Origin: Rhodobacteraceae bacterium CCMM004
Lineage (GTDB): Bacteria; Pseudomonadota; Alphaproteobacteria; Rhodobacterales; Rhodobacteraceae
Assembly (NCBI GenBank): GCA_004005435.1
Contig: RZWH01000001.1
Location: forward strand, 372,001 to 436,000
Reading direction: 5' to 3'
DNA: 64,000 nucleotides
The notes under the pieces were generated by a model. That model had not been told where the DNA came from, did not search any database, and saw only the letters and a program-made list of their open reading frames with translations. Numbering within the stretch: position 1 is the stretch's first letter; each line of letters begins with the position of its first letter. This document shows, in pieces, positions 26,966 to 35,573 of the stretch. Made by a program: the position numbers and the translations under genes.

Positions 26966-27385
26966 ATGCAACCGATCCCCTATCTCTTTTTCACCGACGG
27001 CTGCCGCGCAGCGGTCGAGCACTACGGACAGGTGTTCGGCACGACACCCGAGATCATGCCGTTTTCGGCAATGCCCGAGGCGGAACGCGCGGCGATGCCC
27101 GGTGTGCCCCCCGACGCGGTGATGCACGCCGCGGTCCAGGTCGGGGACGGCTGGATCTACGCCAGCGACGATCCCTCGGGCACCACGTCCGCCATGGCCG
27201 GGTGCAACGTCGCCGTCACCCTGCCCGACGGGGACGAGACGCGGCGGGTCTGGGACGCCCTGGCCGAGGGCGGCGAGGTGGGGGTGGACCTGCAACCGAT
27301 GTTCTGGACGCCGCTTTTCGGCACCCTGACCGACCGCCACGGCGTGCGCTGGATGATCATGCAGGACGACGGCTCGGGGCGGTGA
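26966..27385 (+). CDS. VOC-family (PhnB-like) protein
   Basis: This 139-residue protein has the PhnB/3-demethylubiquinone-type fold. PYLFFTDGCRAAVEHYGQVFG and MHAAVQVGDGWIYASDD are typical, as is the closing FGTLTDRHGVRWMIMQD with possible metal ligands. The function of this subgroup is unknown. Start ATG at 26966 with a GGAGGA site. Confidence 0.82.
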   Translation: MQPIPYLFFTDGCRAAVEHYGQVFGTTPEIMPFSAMPEAERAAMPGVPPDAVMHAAVQVGDGWIYASDDPSGTTSAMAGCNVAVTLPDGDETRRVWDALAEGGEVGVDLQPMFWTPLFGTLTDRHGVRWMIMQDDGSGR

Positions 27386-27389
27386 GCGC

Positions 27390-27596
27390 TCAGTAGCGGC
27401 GCTCGCGCCGGTCCTCGCGTTTCTGAAAGATGATGAACCACGCCAACAGCACGAACATCGGGTGCGTCAGGCCGCCGGAGAAGATGATGGCGGGCACCCA
27501 GATCAGGAACGTCAGGATGGACACGATGGGCCGGCCGGCGAAAAGGATCGACAGCGGCGGCAGAAAGATGGCGAGAATGTAGTTCATGGGCCGCAT
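27390..27596 (-). CDS. YqaE/Pmp3-family small membrane protein
   Basis: A 68-residue protein with two hydrophobic helices. [19 protein letters not shown] and [17 protein letters not shown] fit the Pmp3/UPF0057 pattern (PPL after the first helix, WVP in the second). The C-terminus is basic and cytoplasmic. Either ATG (27596 or 27587, MNYIL) is possible; neither has a clear ribosome-binding site. Pmp3 proteins affect membrane potential and stress tolerance in other organisms. Confidence 0.75.
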   Translation of the reverse strand: MRPMNYILAIFLPPLSILFAGRPIVSILTFLIWVPAIIFSGGLTHPMFVLLAWFIIFQKREDRRERRY

Positions 27597-27689
27597 ATAG
27601 GGTGCAAATCTCGCGGTGCAATCGCCGCCGATTGCTCAGGCCGGCGAAACGGGGCTACCCTGTCGGCGCGCTTGCACGAGGGACCGCCC

Positions 27690-28175
27690 ATGATCCGAAC
27701 GACCGTTCTGGCACTGGCCTTGGCCGGCGCGACCAGCTCTGCCACCGCCCAGGAACTGGTGTTCGGCGGCGGTATCGTCGACTTTCACAGCAATGCCGGC
27801 CAGGCCGCCATCGTCGAGGTCGAGTATCGCTTTGCCCCCTTCACGCGCCTGGGGCCGTTCGACGTCGCCTTCGGCGTGGCCGGGGCCGTCCACGACACCG
27901 GCGATCTGTGGGTCGGTGCGGGGCTCGTCAACACCGCCCGGCTGGGCGGCGCCTGGTTCCTCGAAAGCAGCGTGATGCCGGGCTACTACGACGCGGGGCG
28001 GGCGAACACCGATCTCGGCCACGCCTTCGAGTTCCGCAGCCAGATCGCCGTGGGTTACGACCTGACGCCGACCTCATCGCTGTCGCTGGCGTTCCAGCAC
28101 AAGTCCAACGCGGGCCTGGGCGACATCAACCCCGGGCTCAACGCCCTGACCCTGCGGCTGCACCGCAAGTTCTGA
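27690..28175 (+). CDS. Acyloxyacyl hydrolase, PagL family (lipid A 3-O-deacylase)
   Basis: This 161-residue outer-membrane protein has a signal peptide ([12 protein letters not shown]). [17 protein letters not shown] carries the PagL catalytic His and Ser (HxSN motif) and the following NPG. The rest shows alternating beta strands of an eight-strand barrel, ending in Phe. PagL removes an acyl chain from lipid A. The match is short, but the HxSN-NPG block is diagnostic. Confidence 0.82.
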   Translation: MIRTTVLALALAGATSSATAQELVFGGGIVDFHSNAGQAAIVEVEYRFAPFTRLGPFDVAFGVAGAVHDTGDLWVGAGLVNTARLGGAWFLESSVMPGYYDAGRANTDLGHAFEFRSQIAVGYDLTPTSSLSLAFQHKSNAGLGDINPGLNALTLRLHRKF

Positions 28176-28237
28176 GGCATGGACAAGCGGCCGCGGCTCC
28201 GGCACACCGGCCGCCGACGCGACTGGAGACCGCCCGC

Positions 28238-29029
28238 ATGAGCCGTATCGACGCCACCTTCGCCCGCCTGCGCGCGGAGAACCGCAAGGCCTTCGTCGCC
28301 TATGTGATGGCCGGCGACCCGGACTTCGACAGTTCGCTCGACCTCGTGCGCGGCCTGCCGGGGGCCGGGGTGGACGTGATCGAACTGGGCCAGGCCTTTA
28401 CCGATCCGATGGCCGACGGCCCGACGATCCAGGTGGCCGGACAGCGGGCGCTGGAGGCGGGGATGACGCTCACCCGCACGCTGGAGTTGGCACGGCGGTT
28501 CCGCCAGGACGACGACACGACGCCCATCGTGCTCATGGGCTACTACAACCCGATCTACATCTATGGCGTCGAGGCGTTTTTGAAGGATGCGCAGGCGGCC
28601 GGGATCGACGGCCTAATCGTGGTGGATCTGCCGCCCGAAGAGGACGAAGAACTGTGCCTGCCCGCCCGCGCGGCGGGGCTGGACTTCATCCGCCTGGCCA
28701 CGCCGACCACCGACGACGCGCGCCTGCCCAAGGTCATGCAGAACACCAGCGGGTTCGTCTATTACGTCTCGATCACCGGCATCACCGGGGCGGCGGCGGC
28801 GGACGCAGCCGACGTGGGCCCCGAAGTCGCGCGGATCAAGGCGGCGACCGACCTGCCGGTGATCGTGGGCTTCGGCATCCGCACGCCGGACACCGCGCGC
28901 CAGATCGCGGGGGTCGCGGACGGCTGCGTCGTGGGCTCGGCCATCGTGGCGGAGCGGGCGTCGGGGCGGACGGTGGACGAGACGCTGGCCTTCGTCCGCG
29001 GGCTGGCCGAGGGCGCACACAGCGCCTGA
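28238..29029 (+). CDS. trpA: Tryptophan synthase alpha chain
   Basis: This 263-residue TIM barrel cleaves indole-3-glycerol phosphate to indole. [28 protein letters not shown] (the Asp is catalytic) and [14 protein letters not shown] are invariant motifs. A Gln occupies the position before AFTDP where most homologues have Met or Ile; the catalytic residues are kept. trpB is not adjacent, so the gene is detached from the classical trp operon. Confidence 0.96.
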   Translation: MSRIDATFARLRAENRKAFVAYVMAGDPDFDSSLDLVRGLPGAGVDVIELGQAFTDPMADGPTIQVAGQRALEAGMTLTRTLELARRFRQDDDTTPIVLMGYYNPIYIYGVEAFLKDAQAAGIDGLIVVDLPPEEDEELCLPARAAGLDFIRLATPTTDDARLPKVMQNTSGFVYYVSITGITGAAAADAADVGPEVARIKAATDLPVIVGFGIRTPDTARQIAGVADGCVVGSAIVAERASGRTVDETLAFVRGLAEGAHSA

Positions 29030-29035
29030 GCCGGA

Positions 29036-29482
29036 TCAGGGGCGCATCGCGTCGAGCGTGCGGCGCAGCGTCTCCAACTCGGGGAGCAGCGCGGCATAGC
29101 GCTCGGTCGGCAGCGCGCGCGCCAGGGCGGCGACGTCGGGCCCCAGCCGGGCAATGGCCTCCTCGCGGAACGCCCGGCCCGCATCGGTCAGCCACACCGT
29201 CTTGGACCGCCCGTCGGCGGGGTTCGGCCGCATCTCGACCAGGCCCCGCCGCTCCAGCCCCGCCAGGGTGTGGGTCATCGTCGTCTTGGGCACCTGGAAC
29301 GCGCGGGCGAGGTCGAGGGGCGTCGGCCCCTCGCCCACCCGGACCAGGTGGTTCAGCACGGCGAACTGCGGCACCACCACCCCGTCGGGCAGCCGCGCCT
29401 CGAACAGCGCACGGCTGAGCTGCGCCACGATGGCGATCTCGTTGAAAACCGCGAACCAGGTCTTGAGGTCGTCGTCAGCCAA
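29036..29482 (-). CDS. MarR-family transcriptional regulator
   Basis: This 148-residue winged-helix regulator has DLARAFQVPKTTMTHTLAGLERRGLVEMRPNPADGR as the helix-turn-helix and wing. The start is TTG at 29482 with GGAGG nine bases upstream. No in-frame ATG exists near, so the SD decides the start. It overlaps the nitroreductase gene by 8 bases and is probably co-transcribed. A 38-bp near-perfect palindrome at 30627-30664 in front of the operon is the likely operator, giving autoregulation. Confidence 0.88.
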   Translation of the reverse strand: MADDDLKTWFAVFNEIAIVAQLSRALFEARLPDGVVVPQFAVLNHLVRVGEGPTPLDLARAFQVPKTTMTHTLAGLERRGLVEMRPNPADGRSKTVWLTDAGRAFREEAIARLGPDVAALARALPTERYAALLPELETLRRTLDAMRP

Positions 29483-30614
29483 TCACCTTTGCCTCCACGG
29501 GCCAGCGCGGGCTGACCGGCACCCGGGGTCCATAGCCCAGGCGCCCAAGCATCTGCACGGTTCCGCCACGGGGCGCCAGGGCCGCGTGGGCCCGGGCATA
29601 ATGATCGGCCATCTCGGGGAACTCCTGTAACGCCTGGCTCATCGGCTGGACGGCGAGGCCGAGGGCCGTGGCGACCAGGTTCACCCGCATCCAGTCCCGG
29701 CCCGCGGCGATCTGCTCCGCCCGCGTGTTGCCTGGGGTGGTCAACCAGACATAGGCCATGCCGGTCATCGCGTTGGCGCGGACCATGTCGAGCCCTCGGG
29801 CATAGCTCATGCCGTCGCGGTCGAGCGCCTTGTCGCGGGTGAACAAACGGGTCAGGCGCAGGGTCTCGAACAGCGGGCCGGACAAGTCGATGCCGTCGGG
29901 GTTGGCGTTCACCTCGGCCGCGCCGATGCGGAACAGGTCCACCGATTCGCGATAGGTGCGGTCGGTGGCGAACTCCACCGAGAAGGCATCGGCGGTCAGG
30001 TCGCGCAGGGCGGCGACCCGGTCGGGATCGGCAGTGGCGGCGGCCTGGTTGTGGCGGGCAGCGGCGGTCAGTGCGGCCAGCGCGTCGGAGGGGACGGGGC
30101 GGGCGGTGTCGTAGGGCTCTTTGGTCGAGCGGCGGTGCGGGATCGCGGCAAAGAGGTCGGGCTCGGCCGTGCCGCCGGGGGCGAAGGTGCAGCGGGCCAC
30201 CGGGCGGGCGTCAAGGCGGTCGGGGTTGCCGCCCTCGGGGAACAGGTCGAAGGTCACGTCGTGGCCGTCCTCGGCCGCGGCGACGCGCAGGGTCTCCAGA
30301 AAACACCCCAGGCCCACGACGATCTGCCGGGCGTGCGGGTCGGTGTGGGGCAGCAGGCGCTGGGTGTCGGCATAGAGCGTCACCTCCCCCGGCGTCCCCA
30401 GGTCCACCAGCCAGGGCTGCCGGTTGTGCGGATTGGGGGCAAGGATGGCATGGCTGAGCGCGCGCATCCGCGGCTCGTCGTAGCCGCCTGCCGCCGCCCA
30501 GGGCGCCCGGGCGCCGCCGGGCTGTCGGGTGATGACCGCGCCGGCGCCGGTGCCGGCAGCGACAATGGCCCCGCCGCCGAGGATCGCGAGGGTCTGTCTG
30601 CGTGTAAGGGACAT
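29475..30614 (-). CDS. Tat-exported nitroreductase-like (Acg-type) FMN protein
   Basis: This 379-residue protein has a twin-arginine signal (SLTRRQTLAILGGGAIV). The body resembles Acg-like nitroreductases with two half-domains: APNPHNRQPWLVDL, HRRSTKEPYDTARPV and LVATALGLAVQPMSQALQEF are typical FMN-binding segments. It is likely a periplasmic flavin enzyme acting on an aromatic or quinone-type compound. First gene of an operon with the MarR regulator, which suggests induction by its substrate. Confidence 0.82.
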   Translation of the reverse strand: MSLTRRQTLAILGGGAIVAAGTGAGAVITRQPGGARAPWAAAGGYDEPRMRALSHAILAPNPHNRQPWLVDLGTPGEVTLYADTQRLLPHTDPHARQIVVGLGCFLETLRVAAAEDGHDVTFDLFPEGGNPDRLDARPVARCTFAPGGTAEPDLFAAIPHRRSTKEPYDTARPVPSDALAALTAAARHNQAAATADPDRVAALRDLTADAFSVEFATDRTYRESVDLFRIGAAEVNANPDGIDLSGPLFETLRLTRLFTRDKALDRDGMSYARGLDMVRANAMTGMAYVWLTTPGNTRAEQIAAGRDWMRVNLVATALGLAVQPMSQALQEFPEMADHYARAHAALAPRGGTVQMLGRLGYGPRVPVSPRWPVEAKVIG

Positions 30615-30626
30615 GGGAAACCTCTC

Positions 30627-30664
30627 TAGTTCGACGTCGCATTATTTAATGCGATGTCGAACTA
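30627..30664. promoter_or_regulatory. Near-perfect 38-bp palindrome, probable MarR operator
   Basis: The left arm TAGTTCGACGTCGCATTA (30627-30644) and the right arm TAATGCGATGTCGAACTA (30647-30664) are complementary at 17 of 18 positions around TT. It begins 13 bases upstream of the nitroreductase ATG, where bound repressor would block transcription. It also lies about 90 bases before lldD on the other strand, so divergent control is possible. Confidence 0.75.
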
Positions 30665-30750
30665 CATGCAAGATTTCTGGACGCTGCATTCTTCAATTGA
30701 AATCGGCCCACCCGAGTGGTAAGAAATGTTTACCAGTTTGGAGACGCCCT

Positions 30751-31920
30751 ATGCCCGTGATCACCGAGATCGAGGATCTCAAGCGGATGTTCCGCCGCCG
30801 CACCCCCAAGATGTTCTACGACTACTGCGAAAGCGGGTCCTGGACCGAGCAGACGTTCCGCGAGAACTCCACCGATTTCGACCTGATCCGCCTGCGCCAG
30901 CGGGTGGCGGTGGACATGGACGACCGCTCGACCGCGTCGACGATGATCGGGCAGGACGTGACGATGCCGGTGGCGCTGGCCCCAGTCGGGTCGACCGGCA
31001 TGATGCACGCCGACGGCGAGATCCTCGCGGCCAAGGCGGCGGAAAAGTTCGGCGTCCCCTTCACCCTCTCGACCATGTCGATCTGCTCGGTCGAGGACGT
31101 GGCGCGCCACACCACCAAGCCGTTCTGGTTCCAGCTCTACGTGATGCGCGACGAAGAGTTCGTGGCGAGCATGATCCAGCGGGCCAAGGACGCGGGATGC
31201 TCGGCCATGGTGCTGACGCTCGACCTGCAAATCCTGGGCCAGCGGCACAAGGATCTCAAGAACGGGCTGACCGTGCCCCTGCGCCCCTCGCCCCGCACCG
31301 CGCTGGACCTGGCGACCAAGTGGGGCTGGGGCCTGGGCATGATGCAGACCCACCGGCGGCAGTTCGGCAACATCGTCGGCCACGCCAAGGGGGTCAGCGA
31401 CCTGTCGTCCCTGTCGTCCTGGGCCAACGAGCAGTTCGACCCCCGGCTCGACTGGGAGAAGGTGAAGAAGATCAAGGAGATGTGGGGCGGCCCACTGATC
31501 CTGAAGGGCATCCTCGACGCCGAGGACGCGCGCCGCAGCCTGGACGTGGGCGCCGACGCCATCGTCGTGTCAAACCACGGCGGCCGGCAGCTCGACGGTG
31601 CGCTCAGCTCGATCCGGGTCCTGCCCGAGATCGTCGAGGCGGTGGGCGACCAGGTGGAAATCCACCTCGATTCCGGCATCCGCTCGGGGCAGGACGTGCT
31701 CAAGGCGCTGGCGATGGGGGCCAAGGGCACCTATATCGGCCGCGCCTTCGTCTACGGCCTGGGTGCCATGGGCGAGAAGGGCGTGACCCGCGCGCTGGAG
31801 GTCATCCACAAGGAGCTGGACATCTCCATGGCGCTCTGCGGCGTCAAGCGGGTCGAGGATCTCAGCCGCGACATTCTGCTGATCGACCAGGACTTCCACC
31901 GCTTCCGCCGCAACATGTGA
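30751..31920 (+). CDS. lldD: FMN-dependent L-lactate dehydrogenase / alpha-hydroxy-acid oxidase
   Basis: This 389-residue FMN TIM barrel has LAPVGSTGMMHADGE, STMSICSVEDVARHT and FQLYVMRD on the FMN face. The active-site block is VVSNHGGRQLDGA (catalytic His, Arg). LDSGIRSGQDVLKALAMGAKGTYIGRAF binds the phosphate. It oxidises L-lactate or a related 2-hydroxy acid at the membrane face. The start is ATG at 30751 with GGAG a few bases upstream. Confidence 0.91.
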   Translation: MPVITEIEDLKRMFRRRTPKMFYDYCESGSWTEQTFRENSTDFDLIRLRQRVAVDMDDRSTASTMIGQDVTMPVALAPVGSTGMMHADGEILAAKAAEKFGVPFTLSTMSICSVEDVARHTTKPFWFQLYVMRDEEFVASMIQRAKDAGCSAMVLTLDLQILGQRHKDLKNGLTVPLRPSPRTALDLATKWGWGLGMMQTHRRQFGNIVGHAKGVSDLSSLSSWANEQFDPRLDWEKVKKIKEMWGGPLILKGILDAEDARRSLDVGADAIVVSNHGGRQLDGALSSIRVLPEIVEAVGDQVEIHLDSGIRSGQDVLKALAMGAKGTYIGRAFVYGLGAMGEKGVTRALEVIHKELDISMALCGVKRVEDLSRDILLIDQDFHRFRRNM

Positions 31921-31946
31921 GGCGGAGGCGGCGGCGCCCTCAGGTC

Positions 31947-33179
31947 TTAGGCCGCGACGATGGTGACGGCGATAGAACTCTCCGGGATCGGCTCGGTCAG
32001 CCCTTCGAGCAGCAGGACGCCGCCGTTGTCGAGCACGATCTCGATCCCGTCGTCGGTGACCATCTGCGCCGCGGCATAGTCGGCGGCGTCGGGCAGGTCG
32101 CCCACCATGTCGGGATAGGTGATCACCAGCACGTCCTCGCCCACGGTGAAGTCCGCGATGCGGATCGTGTCGTCGCCCAGGCCCGCGTCGGGGTCGTCGG
32201 CGATCTGGAACGTGTCGGCTCCGGACTCGCCGGTGGCCGTGTCGCCCACGCCCGGGACGAGGGTATCTTCGCCGGGGCCGCCGAAGAGTTCGTCGCCCGC
32301 ATCGGCATCGTCATCCGGCGCAAAGCCCGCGATCAGCAGATCGTCGCCTTCGTCGCCATAGAGCGTGTCCGCCTTGGCGCCGCCGCGCAGTTCATCGGGG
32401 CCCTCGCCACCGAAAAGGAGGTCGGGTTCGCCGCCCCCGTCCAGTGTGTCGCTGCCACCGTCGCCGTGCAGCGTGTCGATGTCGCGGCCCCCGAACAGCA
32501 CGTCGTCGTCCGCACCGCCGGAGAGCGCATCCTTGTTCGTGCCGCCGAACAGGGTGTCTGCACCCGCCTCGCCCCGGAGGACATCCCTGTCGAGTCCGCC
32601 GCGCAACACATCGTCGCCCGTGCCCCCCTCCAGCGTGTCGCCGTTGCCCTGACCCAGAAGCGTGTCGGCTCCGTCCCCGCCCAACAACCGGTCCGACCCT
32701 GCGCCGCCATCCAGGATGTCGTCCCCTGCGCCGCCGTCCAACCGGTCTTTGTCCCTCCCGCCGTCAAGGCTGTCGTCGCCGTCGTTGCCTCGCAGAATGT
32801 CGGAGTTGCTGTCGCCTTCCAGCGTGTCGTCGCCGACGCCGCCGCTCAGCGTGTCCTTGCTGATGCCGCCTTGGAGCAAGTCATCGCCCGCACCGCCCGA
32901 GAGCTCATCGCCGCCGTTCAGACCCACCAGCGTGTCATCGCCCGGCCCGCCCGAGAGCGTATCGTCGCCGTTCAGACCGACGATCGAATCGTCGCCGCCG
33001 AAGCCCTCCAGGAGGTCGGGACCGGGGGTGCCGGTCAGCACATCGTCGCCCTCGGTGCCGCCCTGGGAGGTATCCGGCACATCGTCCTTGTCGTCGTCGT
33101 TGTCGTCGTCGTTATCGTCGAAGACCTCGACCAGGCCCCACGCGATCAGGGCCCCCCCAAGGATGAGCAACGCATACAT
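31947..33179 (-). CDS. Membrane-anchored RTX calcium-binding protein, paralogue 1
   Basis: This 410-residue protein has one hydrophobic helix (YALLILGGALIAWGLVEVF), a strongly Asp-rich linker (DDNDDDNDDDKDD), then about 25 glycine-aspartate nonapeptides (GGxGxDxLx) to about residue 300. These form a calcium-binding beta roll. The C-terminal 100 residues (DDTIRIADFTVGEDVLVI...) resemble the cap after RTX repeats. There is no catalytic domain. Calcium-dependent folding outside the cytoplasm is expected; export route unknown. Tandem with a paralogue. Confidence 0.85.
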   Translation of the reverse strand: MYALLILGGALIAWGLVEVFDDNDDDNDDDKDDVPDTSQGGTEGDDVLTGTPGPDLLEGFGGDDSIVGLNGDDTLSGGPGDDTLVGLNGGDELSGGAGDDLLQGGISKDTLSGGVGDDTLEGDSNSDILRGNDGDDSLDGGRDKDRLDGGAGDDILDGGAGSDRLLGGDGADTLLGQGNGDTLEGGTGDDVLRGGLDRDVLRGEAGADTLFGGTNKDALSGGADDDVLFGGRDIDTLHGDGGSDTLDGGGEPDLLFGGEGPDELRGGAKADTLYGDEGDDLLIAGFAPDDDADAGDELFGGPGEDTLVPGVGDTATGESGADTFQIADDPDAGLGDDTIRIADFTVGEDVLVITYPDMVGDLPDAADYAAAQMVTDDGIEIVLDNGGVLLLEGLTEPIPESSIAVTIVAA

Positions 33180-33306
33180 CGGTCTGCCCCCGCAGAATTT
33201 GACTGCCGCACCCTACCCCATCGCATGGGGAAGGGGCACGAAATTCCATCGAATTCCGCGATCAGACTGTTTCTCGGCCGCCGACAATGGCGGCCGGGGT
33301 TCGGCC

Positions 33307-34785
33307 CTACGGGACGCTGACCGCGATGGCCGAGGCGGGAATGGGCGCGGTCAGGCCCGAAAGGACCAAGACCTGACCTTCCGCCAGCACGATTTCGACA
33401 CCGGCATCGGTCACCGTCTGCGTCGCGGCATAGCCGTCGGCATCCGGTCCGGGCGGTGAGTTCGGCGGCACTTCGATCAGAATGATGTCCTCGGCCGGGT
33501 CGAAATCGGTGATGGTGATGGCCGCCTGCGCGCCCTCCGGCTCTAGCAGGTCGCCCACCCCGAAGGTGTCCGCGCCCGCGCCGCCCGTGGCGGTGTCGCT
33601 CGTGTCGACGAGGAGCAAGTCGTCGCCGTCGCCGCCGTCCAGCACGTCCGCACCCGCCTCGCCAGAGAGGGTGTCGTCGCCCGCCTCGCCGAGAACGGTG
33701 TCGTCTCCGTCCAAGCCGCTGACCTGGTCGTCCCCGTCGCCGCCCGCGACCACGTCGTCGCCCAGGTTCCCGGCGAGCGTGTCGTCGCCGTCGCCGCCCG
33801 AGAGCGTATCGTCGTCGGCGCCGCCGCGCATGCTGTCGTTCCCCTCGCCGCCGTCGAGCGTGTCGTTGCCCGGGCCGCCGGCCATGAGGTCGTCGCCGCG
33901 CCCGCCCGCCATCAGGTCGTCGCCCTCGCCGCCAAAGACGCTGTCCGCGCCGTCGCCGCCGTCCAGGGTGTCGTCGCCGTCGCCGCCGTCGAGGACGTCG
34001 TTGCCGGTGCCGCCGTCGAGGAGGTCGTTCTGCACGTCGCCGTTCAGAACGTCGCTCCCCGATCCGCCGATCAGGGTGTCGTCGCCGATGCCGCCGCCCA
34101 GCGAATCGTCGCCCAGGCCGCCGCGCAGGCTGTCAGGCCCCTCGCCGCCGCGCAGGACGTCCTTGCCCGCGGCGCCGATCAGGGTATCGCCGTTGTCGCC
34201 GCCGATCAGCGTGTCGGCCCCACCGCCACCGTCGAGGGTGTCGGACCCGCCCTCGCCTTCCAGCCGGTCGCTGCCTGCGCGACCCTCCATCAGGTCGCGA
34301 TCCTCACCGCCGTCCATGAACTCGTCGCCGGAGCCGCCGCTCATGGTGTCGCTCTGCGGTCCGCCGAACAGATAGTCGTCGCCGTCCCCGCCATCGAGCA
34401 CGTCGCGCCCGCCGTTGCCGTTGAGAGTGTCGTCGCCGGGGCCGCCTTCGAGCGTATCGCGTCCCAGATCCCCGCGCAGGAAGTCGTCGCCGCCCTCGTC
34501 GTCGCGCAACAGGTCGTCGCCGATCCGGCCTTCCAGCACATCGTTGCCGAGGCCGCCGAAGAGCGTGTCGTCGCCCTGGAGACCGTCCAGCGTGTCGTCG
34601 CCGCCGAACCCCTCCAGGAGGTCGGGCCCGGACGTGCCGGTAAGCGCATCGTCGCCGGCGATGCCGCCGGTCTCCACATCCGGCGAATCGGCATCGTCGG
34701 CGCCGTCCCCGTTGTCGCTGTCGTCGAAGATCTCGACCAGGCTCCACGCAAGCAGAACACCGCCGAGCACAAGCAAGGCAAACAT
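33307..34785 (-). CDS. Membrane-anchored RTX calcium-binding protein, paralogue 2
   Basis: This 492-residue protein has the same plan as its neighbour: helix FALLVLGGVLLAWSLVEIF, acidic linker (DDSDNGDGADDAD), a longer run of GGxGxDxL repeats to about residue 390, and a C-terminal cap (AAITITDFDPAEDIILIEV). N-termini and caps of the two are clearly homologous, so a tandem duplication with repeat-number change is likely. A CtrA box lies in its promoter region. It is the first gene of the pair. Confidence 0.85.
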   Translation of the reverse strand: MFALLVLGGVLLAWSLVEIFDDSDNGDGADDADSPDVETGGIAGDDALTGTSGPDLLEGFGGDDTLDGLQGDDTLFGGLGNDVLEGRIGDDLLRDDEGGDDFLRGDLGRDTLEGGPGDDTLNGNGGRDVLDGGDGDDYLFGGPQSDTMSGGSGDEFMDGGEDRDLMEGRAGSDRLEGEGGSDTLDGGGGADTLIGGDNGDTLIGAAGKDVLRGGEGPDSLRGGLGDDSLGGGIGDDTLIGGSGSDVLNGDVQNDLLDGGTGNDVLDGGDGDDTLDGGDGADSVFGGEGDDLMAGGRGDDLMAGGPGNDTLDGGEGNDSMRGGADDDTLSGGDGDDTLAGNLGDDVVAGGDGDDQVSGLDGDDTVLGEAGDDTLSGEAGADVLDGGDGDDLLLVDTSDTATGGAGADTFGVGDLLEPEGAQAAITITDFDPAEDIILIEVPPNSPPGPDADGYAATQTVTDAGVEIVLAEGQVLVLSGLTAPIPASAIAVSVP

Positions 34786-34814
34786 GACACACCCCCAAAC
34801 GCTGTCACCTGAAA

Positions 34815-34830
34815 TTAACCATATATTAAC
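34815..34830 (-). promoter_or_regulatory. CtrA-type box upstream of the RTX pair
   Basis: The site TTAACCATATATTAAC is TTAA-N7-TTAAC, the full consensus for the alphaproteobacterial response regulator CtrA. It lies 30-45 bp before the ATG at 34785 in an otherwise rare AT-rich stretch, which also provides a plausible promoter -10. Confidence 0.6.
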
Positions 34831-34835
34831 TTTTG

Positions 34836-34880
34836 CCGCGACGGGGGCCAGTCGCGGAAAAACACCGTTTCCAAAACGGG
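34836..34880 (-). terminator. Terminator hairpins after lolD
   Basis: Reading from the lolD stop on the minus strand, stem CCGTTT/AAACGG (34865-34879) is followed by TGTTTTT, a rho-independent signature. A second stem CCGCGAC/GTCGCGG (34836-34857) follows and ends in CAAAAG. Together they insulate lolD from the RTX promoter. Confidence 0.65.
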
Positions 34881-34889
34881 GATCGCGGG

Positions 34890-35573
34890 TCAGGCGGGGG
34901 TGAGGCGGCCTTCCTGCATCCGCACGACCCGGTCCATGCGGGCGGCGAGGTCGAGGTTGTGGGTGGCGATGAGCGCGGCCAGTCCGGTCTCGCGCACCAG
35001 CTCCATCAGAGCGGCGAACACCGTCTCGGAGGTCCCGGGGTCGAGGTTGCCGGTGGGCTCGTCGGCCAGAAGGAGCCGCGGCGCGTTGGCGAGCGCGCGG
35101 CAGATCGCGACCCGCTGCTGCTCGCCCCCCGAAAGGGCCGAGGGGCGGTGGTCGGCGCGGGCCCCGACGCCGACGCGCGCGAGCAGGTCCGCCGCCCGCG
35201 CCTCGGCCACGTCGCGGGCCACCCCGGCGGCGAGTTGCGGCAGGACGATGTTCTCGGCCGCGGTGAACTCGGGCAGCAGATGGTGGAACTGGTAGACGAA
35301 GCCGATGTCGGCCCGGCGCGCGCGCGTGCGGCGGCGGTCGCTGAGGCCGGTCATGTCCTGGCCGCAGATCTCCACCCGCCCGGAGTCGGCGGCGTCGAGC
35401 AGGCCGGCGATGTGCAGCAGCGTGGACTTGCCCGCCCCCGACGGCGCGGTCAGCGCCACCACCTCGCCCGGCGCCACGTCCAGCGACGCGCCGCGCAGCA
35501 CCTGCACCTCGTTGGGGCGGCCGCGGTTATAGACCTTCTCCAGCCCGTCGAGGCGCAGCGTCGCCTCACTCAT
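34890..35573 (-). CDS. lolD: Lipoprotein-releasing ABC transporter ATP-binding protein LolD
   Basis: This 227-residue ATPase has Walker [10 protein letters not shown], signature LSGGEQQR and Walker [11 protein letters not shown]. It drives release of outer-membrane lipoproteins from the inner membrane to LolA. The ATG overlaps the lolC stop by 8 bases, so it is in one operon. [21 protein letters not shown] is typical of LolD. Confidence 0.94.
   Translation of the reverse strand: MSEATLRLDGLEKVYNRGRPNEVQVLRGASLDVAPGEVVALTAPSGAGKSTLLHIAGLLDAADSGRVEICGQDMTGLSDRRRTRARRADIGFVYQFHHLLPEFTAAENIVLPQLAAGVARDVAEARAADLLARVGVGARADHRPSALSGGEQQRVAICRALANAPRLLLADEPTGNLDPGTSETVFAALMELVRETGLAALIATHNLDLAARMDRVVRMQEGRLTPA

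Noticed and set aside
30726-33320. Long plus-strand ORF across lldD and the first RTX gene
   Set aside because: The open frame opposite RTX repeats comes from the codon pattern of Gly-Asp repeats; lldD in its own frame has a full FMN enzyme signature.
31947-34785. Short tandem DNA repeats resembling a CRISPR array
   Set aside because: The repetition is the coding pattern of Gly-Asp nonapeptides; there are no uniform direct repeats with unique spacers and no cas genes.
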